Source of the DNA: Batkoa obscura
Taxonomy: Eukaryota; Entomophthoromycota; Entomophthoromycetes; Entomophthorales; Batkoaceae
Direction of reading: 5' to 3'
Assembly (NCBI GenBank): GCA_030770535.1
Contig: JASVEC010000015.1
Span: 372,001 to 436,000, forward strand
DNA length: 64,000 nucleotides
In this document: positions 33,223 to 44,641 of the stretch, piece after piece
Layout: the number at the start of each line of letters is the position of its first letter
Numbering within the stretch: position 1 is the stretch's first letter
Program-made: the position numbers and the translations under genes
Notes under the pieces: model-generated
The model's input: only the letters and a program-made list of their open reading frames with translations
Told to the model about the DNA's origin: nothing
Databases searched by the model: none

Positions 33223-33320
33223 GAGGTTGTATTTTTTTGCTTGGGAGTTTTATTGATAGCTTTTCCACTCGAATAGTGCTTGAAAGATGGAAAAAGTAAT
33301 GAAACTAAAAAAACACCTTT
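33223..33320 (+). mobile_element. Miniature inverted-repeat element, copy 15
   Basis: GAGGTTGTATTTTTTTG to AACACCTTTA, flanked by ATAT at the left and ATAT-like sequence at the right. The centre carries AGTGCT. Confidence 0.82.
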
Positions 33321-33649
33321 ACATATTAAAATCTGACCATCCACCTTTATTTATTGAATATGCTAATCTGTCTGAATTTCCGCTACAAAATTCCAAACCA
33401 TTTGAAATACTTATACTTTTGTTAATAAACTATAAACTTTAACTACGATTACTATTTTATCGAAATTCCATTCATCTATGCGAATACTGCTTCGCTACAA
33501 TCCTACATGTAATTTTCATAATATGTACACCTAAATAAATTAAGAAATAAATACTACATCAAATGTTATAATGATTTGATATTTTGGAAAAAGATCACTT
33601 GCTTAATTTAGTATCTAAGGAAGTTATGCTGATGTTTTTTTACCAATTA

Positions 33650-33885
33650 TTCATTTTTACTACTTTTATTGAAATTTAGAAATTAATTAGCTAATACAGC
33701 TATTTAAGCTTTGTATATGCGCTAGATAACTGTTCACTTAGGAAATTAATCATCGAGCTGCAAACCACCATAATAGTACAAATAATTAGTTATGAATTTG
33801 CTACTAATGAAGCGATACTTGGACTTAAACAATTGCATGGTTAGTTAATTTATAGATTTTTAAAAAAGTAGCAAAAGAAGGTAAT
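33650..33885 (+). repeat. Diverged dispersed repeat, copy B
   Basis: Counterpart of 14600-14850, with TTTAGAAATTAATTAG, CTAATACAGCT, CTAGATAACTGTTCA, CGAGCTGCAAA, CAAATAATTAG and AAGTAGCAAAAG in the same order. Many substitutions point to an old duplication or an unnamed repeat family. Confidence 0.5.
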
Positions 33886-34151
33886 TTGTAAAAGCATTGT
33901 TATATTTTATTTGAATTTACTTTATAACTTTGTAATTAATAGCTAAAAATTGAAATTAGTAAAATACCACATGGGTTATAAAATTAATGAATACTATACA
34001 AATGCTTTAAAAGTGGCGGGCTAATAGTATCAATAAGTCATTAATAATTGCTACCTAACAAGATAATAAATAACTATTAGATTATAGTTAAATTTCAAAT
34101 CATTAAAAAATCAATTTTAGCCCATTTTAGACTTTATTCTCTAGAACTCTT

Positions 34152-35165
34152 TTAAAGTAAAGTTACAATGTTCTTAACTAAATCTTGCATAAGCTTAGCC
34201 TTAGCTACTGAAGCAGCGAGCACTTCTTCATGAGTAGCATGAACTTCTTCAACTTGGTTCTCAGCTGGCTCAGCATAAGAAGGAGGTTCTCTACTTGTAA
34301 TAACGTTATTAGTAATAAGGGACAATCCTAAGATACGTAAGCCACAATGTTTGGCAACGATGACTTCGGGTACAGTGGACATCCCAACAGCATCAGCACC
34401 CAATAAAGTTAATAGTCTACCTTCAGCTCTAGTTTCGTAACTTGGTCCACTTACATTAGCATAGATACCTTCTTGCATTTTTAACTCTCCCAATTCTTTT
34501 GGAATTTGAGAAGCAGCTTTGAAAGCTATTCTACGAAGTTCAATATCATAAGCATCTGAAGTAGCTACAAACCTTGGTCCATAAGTATCAATGTTAGGTC
34601 CTACTAATGGATTATTACCAGCTAATCCAGCCATTGATAAATGATCAGCAATGACCATTACATCTCCTACATTGTAATCTTTGTTTAAACCACCAGCGGC
34701 GTTGGTAACTGTAAGTAAGGATGTAAAAAAAGGTGAAGTTTATAAAAAATATGAAAATTACCAATCAAAATTTTAATGCCTAAAGTAGCCATTACTCTGA
34801 TAGGGAAAGTGACATGATGTAATGGATGACCTTCATAAAAGTGAAAGCGACCAACCATACAAAGGGTTGGTACTCCTTGTAATTGACCAAATACTAATTG
34901 ACCGGCATGACCAGCAACTAATCCATTTTCAGAATCAATGAGTTAAAAATGAAAAACTTAAAAACTTACCAGTAGCTTTTGGAAAGTGAGGAATCTGAGA
35001 GTATGGAATGGAAACAGTGTTTGATAAAGTTTCAGCTAACCCACCAAGTCCAGAACCACATACGATACCGATTTTAAAGTCAGTTCCAGAAGTCAATTTA
35101 GATTTTATAAAGTTGGAGGCCTCTTCTATTTGGTTTAATAATTCTTTTGCTTCTATTATTGCCAT
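34152..35165 (-). CDS. PNP1: Purine nucleoside phosphorylase, with an apparent one-base frameshift
   Basis: Cytosolic trimeric-type PNP that splits inosine/guanosine with phosphate in purine salvage. Exons: 34970-35165, 34762-34917 and 34152-34709 (introns 52 nt each). Seen: CGSGLGGLAE (phosphate loop), VAGHAGQLVFGQLQGVP across junction 1, MVGRFHFYEGHPLHHVTFP, VTNAAGGLN across junction 2, SGPSYETRAEGR, GADAVGMSTVPEVIVAKHCG and LSLITNN. Soon after VTNAAGGLN the frame slips by one: a run of four A on the coding strand (34680-34683) puts the downstream part, YNVGDVMVIADHLS onward, one base out. No GT-AG intron fits that spot. Either the allele is broken, the run is a sequencing error, or slippage is tolerated. 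Everything after it is well conserved with no further break, which argues for an error or a very recent lesion. Confidence 0.85.
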
Positions 35166-36023
35166 TTTGTCTTATATTTTAGTAAAAGTTATTGAACTGT
35201 ATTTCTATCTCTTATTTTATTATCAGTTTTTGAGTGTTGAGGTTATTACCTAACCAGATTTAAAATGGTTTTTATTGGTTAGATTCTAGATTTTGTTCTT
35301 AGAAAACAGAAATTTGGGATATGTAGTTTAACTATATTAGTATTTTTTAATTAGAATATGTTGGAGTCAAAGAAATAAACTATTATTAAAGTATAATAGA
35401 TTTCTAATAATCATATGTGTATTTTTATCTTATTTGTTATATCTATATAGCATCAAATAAATAAGATTAGTAGTTAATCTAAGAATGCCTTTATTGTTTC
35501 ATTCTTTTTCATTTTTTATGGCCATAAATTTAATTGTAGCTAAATGCTGAAACAATAATGAATTCTCAATTATTTTACTTAAAAAAGACTGTCAAATTTT
35601 CAACCAATAAAAAAATAAAAAGCAAAAAAATCTTTATTCAGATTAAATTTTATTTTTTATAGTCTAGAATAATAGTCAATTTTATTCTGCCAATTTAATT
35701 TAAAAATATTGTAATATATATCTCTGCGGTATACTTTCTAATGTACTATTAATTTAATGTAGAGCTTTTTAGACCTTTATATTGGAAACATAAGTGTAAC
35801 AGAAAGTGTTTTATAAAAACTATGGGCTAAGTTTAGTTCACAAAGGTCAAAGCAAACCATCTTAGTGCAAGAAAAATACTTTCAAAATATTTATGTTTTT
35901 AAGATATTATATACTACTAAAAAAAATTATTACTATGATTTTTGAAGAGCTAGTAATCCTTGATTTCTTTTCTAAAGATATGTTTATTTATCTAAAATTA
36001 AAAATAAATCACATCCAACATAT

Positions 36024-36118
36024 GATGATGTTTTTTTGGTCTCATCATTTTTTCCATTTTTTAAGCGCTATTGAGTGGAAATAACGTTAGTAAAAGCCTT
36101 AAGCAAAAAAATACATCC
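36024..36118 (-). mobile_element. Miniature inverted-repeat element, copy 16
   Basis: Reverse copy with a drifted near end (GATGATGTTTTTTTGG) and ACATCCAC at the far end. Confidence 0.83.
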
Positions 36119-36479
36119 ACTATAGCATTTTATATCAAAAGTTTTTACAAAGATGAGTTGTTTGCTTTATACCTATGGTAGCCTCAATTAGTCATCGGTT
36201 TAAACATGCTTGATTAATAGAGTATATAATATCAACATGTCAAAATGCTTATCAAAGGATCAAGTGGACTCTAAGATTCAATGTGTTTAAAAAAATAAGG
36301 CATATCAGTAACACAAAGAAAAGGGATTAGACCCTTTATTAGCTCATTATTTATTGAAACTACAAAGTTGTATTTAAAAAACTGCTATTGACCTCATTTT
36401 AACTAATATAGATACATTAGCTACAGCGTCATATATCATAAATTGTGATTAAATTATTTGTTAAAGCTATTTATTAAAT

Positions 36480-36576
36480 GGGGATGTATTTTTTTGTTTA
36501 AGAATTTTACCAACATCTTTTCACTCAAATAGCGCTTAAAAAATGGAAAAATAACGAAACCAAAAAAAACATCCCC
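36480..36576 (+). mobile_element. Miniature inverted-repeat element, copy 17
   Basis: Perfect GGGGATGT/ACATCCCC ends with AAAT flanking on both sides (36476-36479 and 36577-36580), an informative non-ATAT target duplication. Confidence 0.92.
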
Positions 36577-36956
36577 AAATGGTAAATATTAATTGAACTT
36601 ATTTATTCTTTTAAATGATTCTTATTAATATGACGTTTCTAATACTATGACATTTTTATTGAAAGTTGTTTTTTGATATTTTGTTAGTGCTTTATGTTTA
36701 TTGTACCATTGTGGAGAAAATCCTAGAACGTAATCGAAGAAGTTTCGGACTAATCTTCCATTTCAATGAAGCCTGGTTCACCAGACAACCAAGTGATAAA
36801 GTTAAGGAACACCATCGGGCCTGTGGTATTCATAATAATAGTACAAATATTAGACTACTCGGACTGAAATCTGGTAGTTTATAAACAAATGTAATGATGT
36901 AACAAGGTATTACAGTAATAAACTAATATGTTGATGTAAAGTGTTAGTATAAAAAC

Positions 36957-37009
36957 AAGTTAAAAAAGTGTGCTTAAAAATAAGTTAAAAAAGTGTGCTT
37001 AAAAATAAG
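36957..37009 (+). repeat. Tandem repeat, two ~25-bp units
   Basis: Two head-to-tail units containing AAGTTAAAAAAGTGTGCTTA, essentially identical. Confidence 0.75.
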
Positions 37010-37807
37010 TAACTTGATACGGAATAATTAGATATACTAACATGTCTATTCAGAATATAAATATAATAGTTAAGTATTAATAATTGAACGTGGATTGAAG
37101 TAAGAAAAATTAGCAATATTTTACTAACTTTAATAGTATTAGGATCAAGGGCGAAAGGAAACCAAAGGATGGATGAACAAAGACAACTAAACCACAACGA
37201 TGAAAAGAAACTAAATAAAACGATGTTAGTTAAATTATTCTAAAGTTTGATATATTGATTAGAGTAATTTATAAATGCTAATTTCTGGTGGATTTAGTCA
37301 AAATAAAGTTTGCATTGTATTCCTTAGATTTAAACTAATTTTAATCTTTATAATTTTAAATCCCTTGTTTTGAACTTGTTTGAATAATTTAGATAAAGTT
37401 GAATAGTATATCAAACAAAGTAAATTAAACAAAGTTGAGCATAATAGAATAAAATATTAACAGTTTAAATTTAGAAATGGAAATGGCTTTAGATATATTT
37501 TTAATGGTAACAACAATTTATATATTATAATAGTAATAACAATTACATAAAATTATTACTAATTGATAATAATTTTGATGTCAAAAATTTAGCTATTGAC
37601 ATATAGCTTATATAAAGTTATACTCGAAAAATTAAAAAAAAATCGACTATCATATTTTTGTTTATGATTTATATTTATTAATATTTTACAACATTATAAA
37701 TATATATAACCTAGTGCTTAACCAAACTATTATCTATAACTAAATAGTTGTTTTGAATTTAAAACCAGCAAAATAGAATTGCAAATAGCTGTGATTTAAA
37801 GTTAAAG

Positions 37808-39223
37808 TTAATTTTCATACCATGAGTAAACAGGGACAACTAAAGGTATCTGTTTCAAATGCTCAAATACCTTTTCAACATCCCTTTCATCAAAATAGAT
37901 ATCTAAAAAGAACAATAGAGGCTTTTCAAAGTGATGAGTTGCTGAGTTACTCAAATTGCCTAGTTTCACACAGCAAATATTAAGGTATACCATCTCACAA
38001 TTAGGAAATACTTTTAAAATATCAAGACAGTTAATAAGTTTAAAATCCGATTGCTCAAATATGACTTCTTTAACTGAATTACACATGACATCCTGCTTTA
38101 ATAACGGTATGCTATTAGCAATGTTATAATCCGATAAAATATCATCTAAATTGAAATCCACTTTAAGATATGTTAAACTTGTTATTTTTAGTTTCTTAAT
38201 ACTTAACTTTGGTAATATAGTTAAAAGGTAAGATTCAAATATCTCATTATCAGTTAATATCAATTGATTTAAATGTTCCATATTTAATAAATCATTTAAA
38301 TCAAAATCTTTACAAAAATATACATGTAGTACTTGAATCTGATTCTCTTTTAATTGACTATTATTTATCATATTATACTCATCTCCATTTTTGTTAAAGT
38401 GTTGTAACTTCTTTACATCTCCAAAATAAACCACTGGATCTAATCTGCCTAACCTTACTTCAATGTTAAGATGTTTGAGGGAACAAAAACTTTTAGTGTT
38501 TAAAAAAGATGGATTTACTTTATAATTATCTGACTTTACATGTAGCACTTCCAATACTTTAAATTGCTTCAATTCGTTTAAACCAGTTAAATTTAACTCA
38601 TCTGCATATATTTTGAGGACCTTTAGTTTATCTTTATTTAAATATCGAATTAAATCTCGCAATTTAATGCTTTCTATTGATATATCAAACAGTTCTAATC
38701 TCTCTAAAATGATTTCCCAGTTCCTTATTGATTCATCGATCCTCCAGTTACTTAGTAATTGACTATAATCACTTTTATAAAATTCAATTTCTATACTCTT
38801 GAGTCTTTTAAGTTCCAACAATTTTTTCATTACTGTTTGAAACATAACTGTTGGATCCTCTTCGTCTTCTACCCTTAAATCATGATCCACCCTTAGCGCT
38901 TTTATGTTTTTACACAAGCTAAAATATTCCAGTTGACTTGTTTTATAGATCCATAGATACTTTACCTTATCACCTTTATTTTGAATAAATTTCTTTTGTA
39001 AGTCTTGATAGTAATTATCTTCGTCTAAGCCATAGATAAAGTTACAATAGTTGGCTGTGATAACTTCCAATACTATACTATAAAGCCTTTTGCTTAAAAA
39101 TATCAAATCAAATAGATCCTTTGGTCTACAGTTCTTAAATACTTCTATTAATATAACATCTGGCAAATCAATCATCATTATTTTTAATAAAAGGAACAAT
39201 AATCTGTTTTTATAATTCCTCAT
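37808..39223 (-). CDS. F-box protein with leucine-rich C-terminal region
   Basis: A 471-residue intronless protein. An F-box is seen at about residues 19-55 (LPDVILIEVFKNCRPKDLFD then LIFLSKRLYSIVLE), the segment that docks to Skp1 in SCF ubiquitin ligases. The rest is made of irregular leucine-rich units such as LRDLIRYLNKDKLKVLKIYA, LNGLKQFKVLEVLHV-like strands and LNQLILTDNEIFESYLLTIL, probably the substrate-binding solenoid. Two methionines at 16-17 directly precede the F-box, so the real start may be there rather than at 39223. It is one of a typically large, fast-evolving family; the substrate is unknown. Confidence 0.78.
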   Translation of the reverse strand: MRNYKNRLLFLLLKIMMIDLPDVILIEVFKNCRPKDLFDLIFLSKRLYSIVLEVITANYCNFIYGLDEDNYYQDLQKKFIQNKGDKVKYLWIYKTSQLEYFSLCKNIKALRVDHDLRVEDEEDPTVMFQTVMKKLLELKRLKSIEIEFYKSDYSQLLSNWRIDESIRNWEIILERLELFDISIESIKLRDLIRYLNKDKLKVLKIYADELNLTGLNELKQFKVLEVLHVKSDNYKVNPSFLNTKSFCSLKHLNIEVRLGRLDPVVYFGDVKKLQHFNKNGDEYNMINNSQLKENQIQVLHVYFCKDFDLNDLLNMEHLNQLILTDNEIFESYLLTILPKLSIKKLKITSLTYLKVDFNLDDILSDYNIANSIPLLKQDVMCNSVKEVIFEQSDFKLINCLDILKVFPNCEMVYLNICCVKLGNLSNSATHHFEKPLLFFLDIYFDERDVEKVFEHLKQIPLVVPVYSWYEN

Positions 39224-40661
39224 TTAATGTTATTTTATACTTATAGCAAAAGAAGCCAATCAGCATATTTTTTTTATTTTTAAAGAAAAAGCAAGGTAAA
39301 ACATATGAAGAGATCGGAGCAATAGGTAATAGATATAAACTAGTATAACTAGTATGTGACTCTCTTTTCTGACTTTTTTTAAAACAAATTAAGAAATAGA
39401 TTCGTGCTTTAAGTTACATTGACGTGTTTTAATAAAAAAGTTTTAGCTATTTGTTGTTTAAAGGCTACTTTATAGTAGCCTCTGTACTCTTTATTAAATA
39501 AATAACTATTATAGATTTAAATTGAAGATTTGTTGATGTTTCCATTAGATGATTGAGTAGTTATTGCTATAGGATTATTCTTAAGATACTTTTTTTTAAA
39601 AGCAAAATATTTCACTATCATATTAAGTGTTATATTGGCTTTCACAAGATAAGTTATATGCTAATAGGGTATCCAGTTCATTTAGTCATCCACTTTGGAA
39701 ATTACAATTTGCTATTTTAGTGTAGGATGGTTAGCCTTAGAATACAATTAAGCCTCGGATCAGGAAGTCAAGTAACTAACACAATGTAGTTAGCTCACAA
39801 GCAAATGTTTTTAAAAGTATCAAGTATAGATAACTATTTAAATTGATTAAAGAGTTGGGACCTGTATTGGAGACACCATTAAATAATAAAATTGCATTTA
39901 AAACATTTGTGTTTAATTAAATTCGTACTAATTGAGTCACTAGAAACAACTTGGGTATGTTAGTTTTTATTACATTTAATCGCAAGCTATGTTTTAAATT
40001 AATTATAGTCCTATAATAAAGTTTTTGTAGAAAGATGTTTATTTATAAAATAAACTAAAATTTTATTTTGAAATGTAATCTTTTTTTACTGTACTTTATT
40101 CTAAATAAAAGTGAGGTAAGTATTTTTAAATTTCATAGGGTTTATTTTTGTAAGTGTAGGCTAGAAGTTAAAAATAGCTTTTATTTTTATCATTTTTTGT
40201 CGAATTTCACCTTTTATTAGGTCATCTATTTTTTAGAATATAAATTATTTCATTATGAACAAATAGAAAAATATACATACATACATAACTCTTTTATAGA
40301 ATAATACTTCTCTTTATTATAAGTTTGTAATTAAAGCATAAAGATAAATTAAACAAAGGATTATAATGAATAAATTAGGTACAGTAATTGATAATCGATT
40401 ATAGTTAATAAAAGCTAGTAAAGTACCCATGTTTATTTATTAGACTTTATACATCAATTTTAAATTAACAAAAATTAAAATTTCCGACTTTAAGGAGAAT
40501 AAAAACCAAGAACCAGAAGAATAACTGATTCAATTTTACCTTGTAAAAAGCTAAGCTAAATTAAATAGTATTTTTAATACTAATAGAAAAGTATAAAAAG
40601 AAACAAAAGTCTTTTATAATATAAAATAAATAAATAAATAATTAGATCCTGTAATATAAAA
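39224..40661. other. Intergenic, AT-rich
   Basis: No gene or element recognised. Short simple repeats occur (TACATACATACA near 40275 and TAAATAAATAAA near 40630). Confidence 0.5.
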
Positions 40662-40841
40662 ATGGCCAGTGTAATTAATAACAGTAATGAAAGCATCAGT
40701 CAACTTATTGAAGCCAATTTAAATATAACAAAAGACGAAACCGAAACCAAATTAGATGCTGCTATCATCGAAGATATATTAAACCTTACCTTTGATGCCT
40801 TTTTACTAGACTATTATACCCTTAACTCTGATGAAAATTAA
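40662..40841 (+). CDS. Small hypothetical protein, 59 residues
   Basis: ATG at 40662 to TAA at 40839-40841. The frame uses several GCC, ACC, GAC and CTT codons, standing out from the surrounding AT-only sequence, and encodes an acidic peptide (MASVINNSNESISQLIEANL, then a likely helix LDAAIIEDILNLTFDAFLL). Composition and the clean stop suggest coding. It could be a small protein or the first exon of something larger; no homologue is recognised. Confidence 0.42.
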   Translation: MASVINNSNESISQLIEANLNITKDETETKLDAAIIEDILNLTFDAFLLDYYTLNSDEN

Positions 40842-41612
40842 GTTCAACTCTAGATAGGCTAAATAGTATGTATGTAAATAGCTACTTATATTTTTATTCT
40901 CCTCCTCTTATAATGGCTCGTCTTAAATAAATTCAAATAAATTTAATGTAATATTGATGTTGTTCTTAGCTCTTGATTATTGTATATACAGTTACCTTGA
41001 GTTAAGTGTGTTAGAGATTTATTTTACAATATATATAGCAATTAACAAAATTTAGTTATTTAATAGTAAAAATAAGTATAGTATACCTAATAGAAGTATA
41101 ATTATACATTTAAATGAGGTTGATTTGGACTATTGTTTTTGTTTCAGAATATTGAAAACAATATTTAATACTTCTTATCGATTGCCTTTTACTTTGAAGT
41201 ATCAACAAACAAAACAAATGGAACTAATATAGCACTCATTAACACAACTCCTTTGAAACACTTTCTGATTTAATGATACTAGTAAAAAACATTGGAGATT
41301 ATGTAGCTGGGTAGTTTTTAAAGCCTGAGTTCTTATCCCAAAGAAATCTTAAAGATAGAATAAACAATTAAACAAAAACAAACATCAACTTCTAAAATTG
41401 AAACACTTTGATACCAATATCCTAGATCAAAAATATAGCTACAACACATCAGCTCATGAATTGCCTTTTCAGTTCTTTGGCTGGGTTTTATAAAGTACTC
41501 TATCCTTCATGGTAAGAAAAAAAACCATTCAGCCAGTGTAGTGTAAAGTCATTCAAATAGAATTTGCTAAAAAAATATCCTATTTCTATTTACAATTATT
41601 GTTTAACTATAT

Positions 41613-41703
41613 AGGAATGTCCCTTCTTGTTTAAGAAATTTGCTAATATTTTTTCCACTCAAAAGGCTTAAAAAATAAAAAAGCGATGACTAAAAAACAT
41701 TCC
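41613..41703 (+). mobile_element. Miniature inverted-repeat element, copy 18 (diverged)
   Basis: AGGAATGTCCCTTCTTG at the left, AACATTCCT at the right; the central palindrome has lost bases. Confidence 0.72.
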
Positions 41704-41982
41704 TAAATATTAATAAAATTTTAGTATTGTAAATTTTGATGAAAAACAATAGACTAGGCTCAAAATTGATAAAAGTAAAAGTTAATTTCATTTTTAATTT
41801 AAAACTTGGTAACAATTTAGAGGTTTTAAACGATTAAATAATTCCAGGTTTTTTTAAATCTAGTTTTAACCTTTAACCTAAAATTGAATTCTAGGTACTA
41901 TAGATTCACACTATAAAAACATTGGTAGTAATGAAAAAATAATGTAAAAGTTTAAACAATATTCATTGATTTATTGATATAT

Positions 41983-42079
41983 GGCGATGCTTTTTGGCTT
42001 CATTACTTTTTCCATTTTTTAAGCCCTATTTGAGCGGAAAAATTGTTAGTAAAATTCTTAAATACAAAGATACATCCCC
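41983..42079 (-). mobile_element. Miniature inverted-repeat element, copy 19
   Basis: Reverse copy, GGCGATGC to ACATCCCC, flanked by ATAT on both sides. Confidence 0.9.
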
Positions 42080-42185
42080 ATATTCTAATTCATAAAATAG
42101 CTAGACCTATCTTTTTCATGATTACCTTAGGTTTGATTCTTGTATTTTCTATCCCAGTTCCAACTAATTTAGTACCCTAAATTAG

Positions 42186-42746
42186 CACTTCAGTGAGTCC
42201 TCTTTTGGATTAGTAGCTGGAAGTGATTCTATTTTAAATTTCGGAGCTACTACTGGTGTTGCTTCAGGACCAAACTCTTCTTTTGGCGCCAGTTCAAATG
42301 TAGCAAGTGTTACAGCTACTCCCTACAGTAATACTCTATCGTCAGGAAACAATGCTATTTCTGGTGTAACTGGTGATTCTGGATTTTTCAATCCATGATC
42401 TAACTTTGGAAGTGGAAAGACTAATGGCTATGGTTCTAATGCTGCTTTTTACGGTATTGGACCTGTTTCTGGCGTTACTTCAGGTACTACCAGTTTTGGT
42501 GCTTCTATTAATTTCCGAGCTTCTCAAGCCACTTGTTTGGACTCATCTGGAGTTACTGAACCTGGGGCTAGTTATGGTCAATCTCCTGAACCATATTCAG
42601 GCACTAATGTTAAGAACAATGTAGTTGGCCTTACTAATGGGGTCAGATCTGCTGGCACTTCCAACAACTATGGTTCGTCTACTGGACCTGGCATTATTGG
42701 CGCTCGAACTAATTTCAATGGCTACAATAACACTATCCCATATTGA
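42186..42746 (+). pseudogene. Broken Gly/Ser/Asn-rich protein gene
   Basis: One frame (codons from 42186) is protein-like throughout, rich in Gly, Ser, Thr, Ala and Asn: SSFGLVAGSDSILNFGATTG, then FGASSNVASVTATPYSN, SGNNAISGVTGDSGFFNP. An in-frame TGA follows at 42396-42398, then the same style resumes (SNFGSGKTNGYGSNAAFYG through GARTNFNGYNNTIPY) to TGA at 42744-42746. No ATG opens the frame. Codon use is much less AT-rich than the flanks. Similarity to the fragment at 4.2 kb indicates a family. Low-complexity Gly/Ser proteins of this kind are often secreted, wall or nucleoporin-like; the true role is unknown. A nonsense mutation or a missed intron around 42396 are the alternatives. Confidence 0.55.
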
Positions 42747-43050
42747 TAATTATAAATAAGAATTTTATTTACAAAATCTTATTTTTTGTCCAAATTTATT
42801 TCACAACAGCAGATACTTTTTTACATCGTTTAGCGATATTCAATTTAAAGCTATTTATTTACTTAATATATTACTTACCAATGCTACTTTGAGAATATTT
42901 AATATCACATCTAAGCATATAAATATACCACGGATATACTTAATCTTATCGCGATACTAAATATTTTAAAACACAGTGTTAGTTAGAGATATAATGAAGC
43001 CTCAAAAGAATGCTAATGAAATTATTAGATTAACTTTATGTTTATGATAT

Positions 43051-43149
43051 GAGGATGTATTTTTGTGTTTAAGAATTTTACTAACAAATTTTCCGCTCAA
43101 ATAGAGCTTAAAAAATAGAAAAAATAGTGAAACAAAAAAAAGCACTCCC
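43051..43149 (+). mobile_element. Miniature inverted-repeat element, copy 20
   Basis: GAGGATGTATTTTTGTG to GCACTCCC, flanked by ATAT on both sides. Confidence 0.88.
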
Positions 43150-43290
43150 ATATGCTTTAAAAAGAAATAAATAAGACTAAACTTTAAACCTAGAAAATTT
43201 ATGATGAACTTTAGTTTGTGTCTAATGTTATCTAATATCGATATCATATATCAATTCGTAAAATAATGAAATAAATTCGTTTTATTATAT

Positions 43291-43388
43291 GGGGATGTTT
43301 TTTTGGCTTCATCATTTTTTCCATCTTTCAAGCGCTATTTAAGTGGAAAAATTGTTAGTAAAATTCTCAAATACAAAAATACATCCCC
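43291..43388 (-). mobile_element. Miniature inverted-repeat element, copy 21
   Basis: Close to consensus in reverse orientation, perfect GGGGATGT/ACATCCCC ends, ATAT on both sides. With copy 20 it makes a head-to-head pair 141 bp apart. Confidence 0.92.
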
Positions 43389-43530
43389 ATATAATGAAAT
43401 ATCGTATAGTTTTTATTTTTTAACTCAGGAGATATGTCATTATTGTATTTTATATATCCATAGCTGATTTATTATTGTATTTATTTATTAAATCACCTAT
43501 CATACGATTATAATTTAAGAGCAATTATAT

Positions 43531-43617
43531 AGGGATGTTTTTTGGCTTCATTTTTTCCTGTTTTTAAACACTATTTGAGCACAAAGATTAGTAAGATTAA
43601 ACAAAAAATACACCCCT
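43531..43617 (-). mobile_element. Miniature inverted-repeat element, copy 22 (shortened)
   Basis: AGGGATGTTTTTTGG to ACACCCCT, ATAT on both sides. About 10 bp are missing from the interior compared with other copies. Confidence 0.83.
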
Positions 43618-44641
43618 ATATACTTACTGATATAGTATAAAAGCTCGGATGTTATGAATGCTACAAAATATTAAAAAACCATTTTTGAGCTATATTAAAA
43701 CTTATAAATACAAAAAGAGGAATTCATAGAACACTGGTATATTATAAAATGTGTTTTAAGTTTATCTATTGTCTATCATATTTAGTATTTTACTTTAGAG
43801 GTAAATGGCTCGATTAACCATAAGGTGAGATGGTATTCTAATTCTATAAAGCCTAGCCAACCTATCCAAACTAACGATTATAGGGTAAATCGTAAGCGCT
43901 GACTATGTGTAGATAGAAAAACTACCCCAATGTTGAACTGAGAGTGAATAAGCCACTTTTGATTATGTTTGGGCTTCTTTATTATAAGAGGCCAGTAGTA
44001 ATAGTAAGCTTTATTGGGCTTTGAAAATTTTTACAGCGATAATGCTATTGTTAAAAACAAGTTCCTTAAATCCGATACTAGCGCCGAACCTGAGATCAAG
44101 TTTAATCCTTTTAATGTTTATAAATCAAATTAAAATTACAATAGATGAAAAGACTTGAAGTTAGTTCTAATGAGTTTTAAACAATATATTGTAAACACTT
44201 TATTACAGATTTGTAGAATTTTACATAAGTACTCCTGCTTTATTTTAGCTCTATAACTAACATAGCAAAGACTTACTTTATATTTAAGCATCTAATTTAA
44301 AACAAGGTATCAAAAACCTGTTAAAGTTAGCCAAAAGCTTTATTAAAGCCAAACGGTAATTTTGACATCTGGATATTTGTAACAAATAAGCGAAGAGTAT
44401 CTTAATATTGTTGTTATTTAAAGAAAACCTGCAAATGTTTTAATGAAATGCTGCGTTGTAAATAATAATTTAAATCAACATAGAAACGATTTAGTTAATA
44501 TCACTGCACAAGATGCTATTATGCTTTATTTAAATTAGTGATGCATTAACCATGTCTGATTTGACCTAAACTATACTAACTCCATCCTTAGAAAATACAA
44601 CAGAATTAAAAACACAATAAACCCAATGACCACTAAATATA

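Larger units (their letters stand above)
32552..34151. other. Intergenic stretch with one miniature element and one dispersed repeat
   Basis: Apart from the two repeats listed separately I see nothing. A 66-codon minus frame at 32742-32942 has no protein-like features. Confidence 0.5.
35166..37807. other. Intergenic stretch with two miniature elements and a short tandem repeat
   Basis: Nothing else is firmly supported. A 72-codon plus frame at 36666-36884 has a less AT-rich second half (FHFNEAWFTRQPSDKVKEHH) that could be an exon or relic, but no family is recognised. The frames at 35893-36084 (over a repeat copy) and 36985-37197 are not convincing. Confidence 0.45.
40842..42185. other. Intergenic stretch with two miniature elements
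   Basis: Besides the two repeat copies nothing is recognised. Confidence 0.5.
42747..44641. other. Intergenic stretch with three miniature elements
   Basis: A tract at about 43830-44130 is less AT-rich, with short coding-like pieces such as NKFLKSDTSAEPEIKFNPFN before a stop, interrupted upstream. It may be an old gene relic. Nothing else is seen. Confidence 0.4.
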
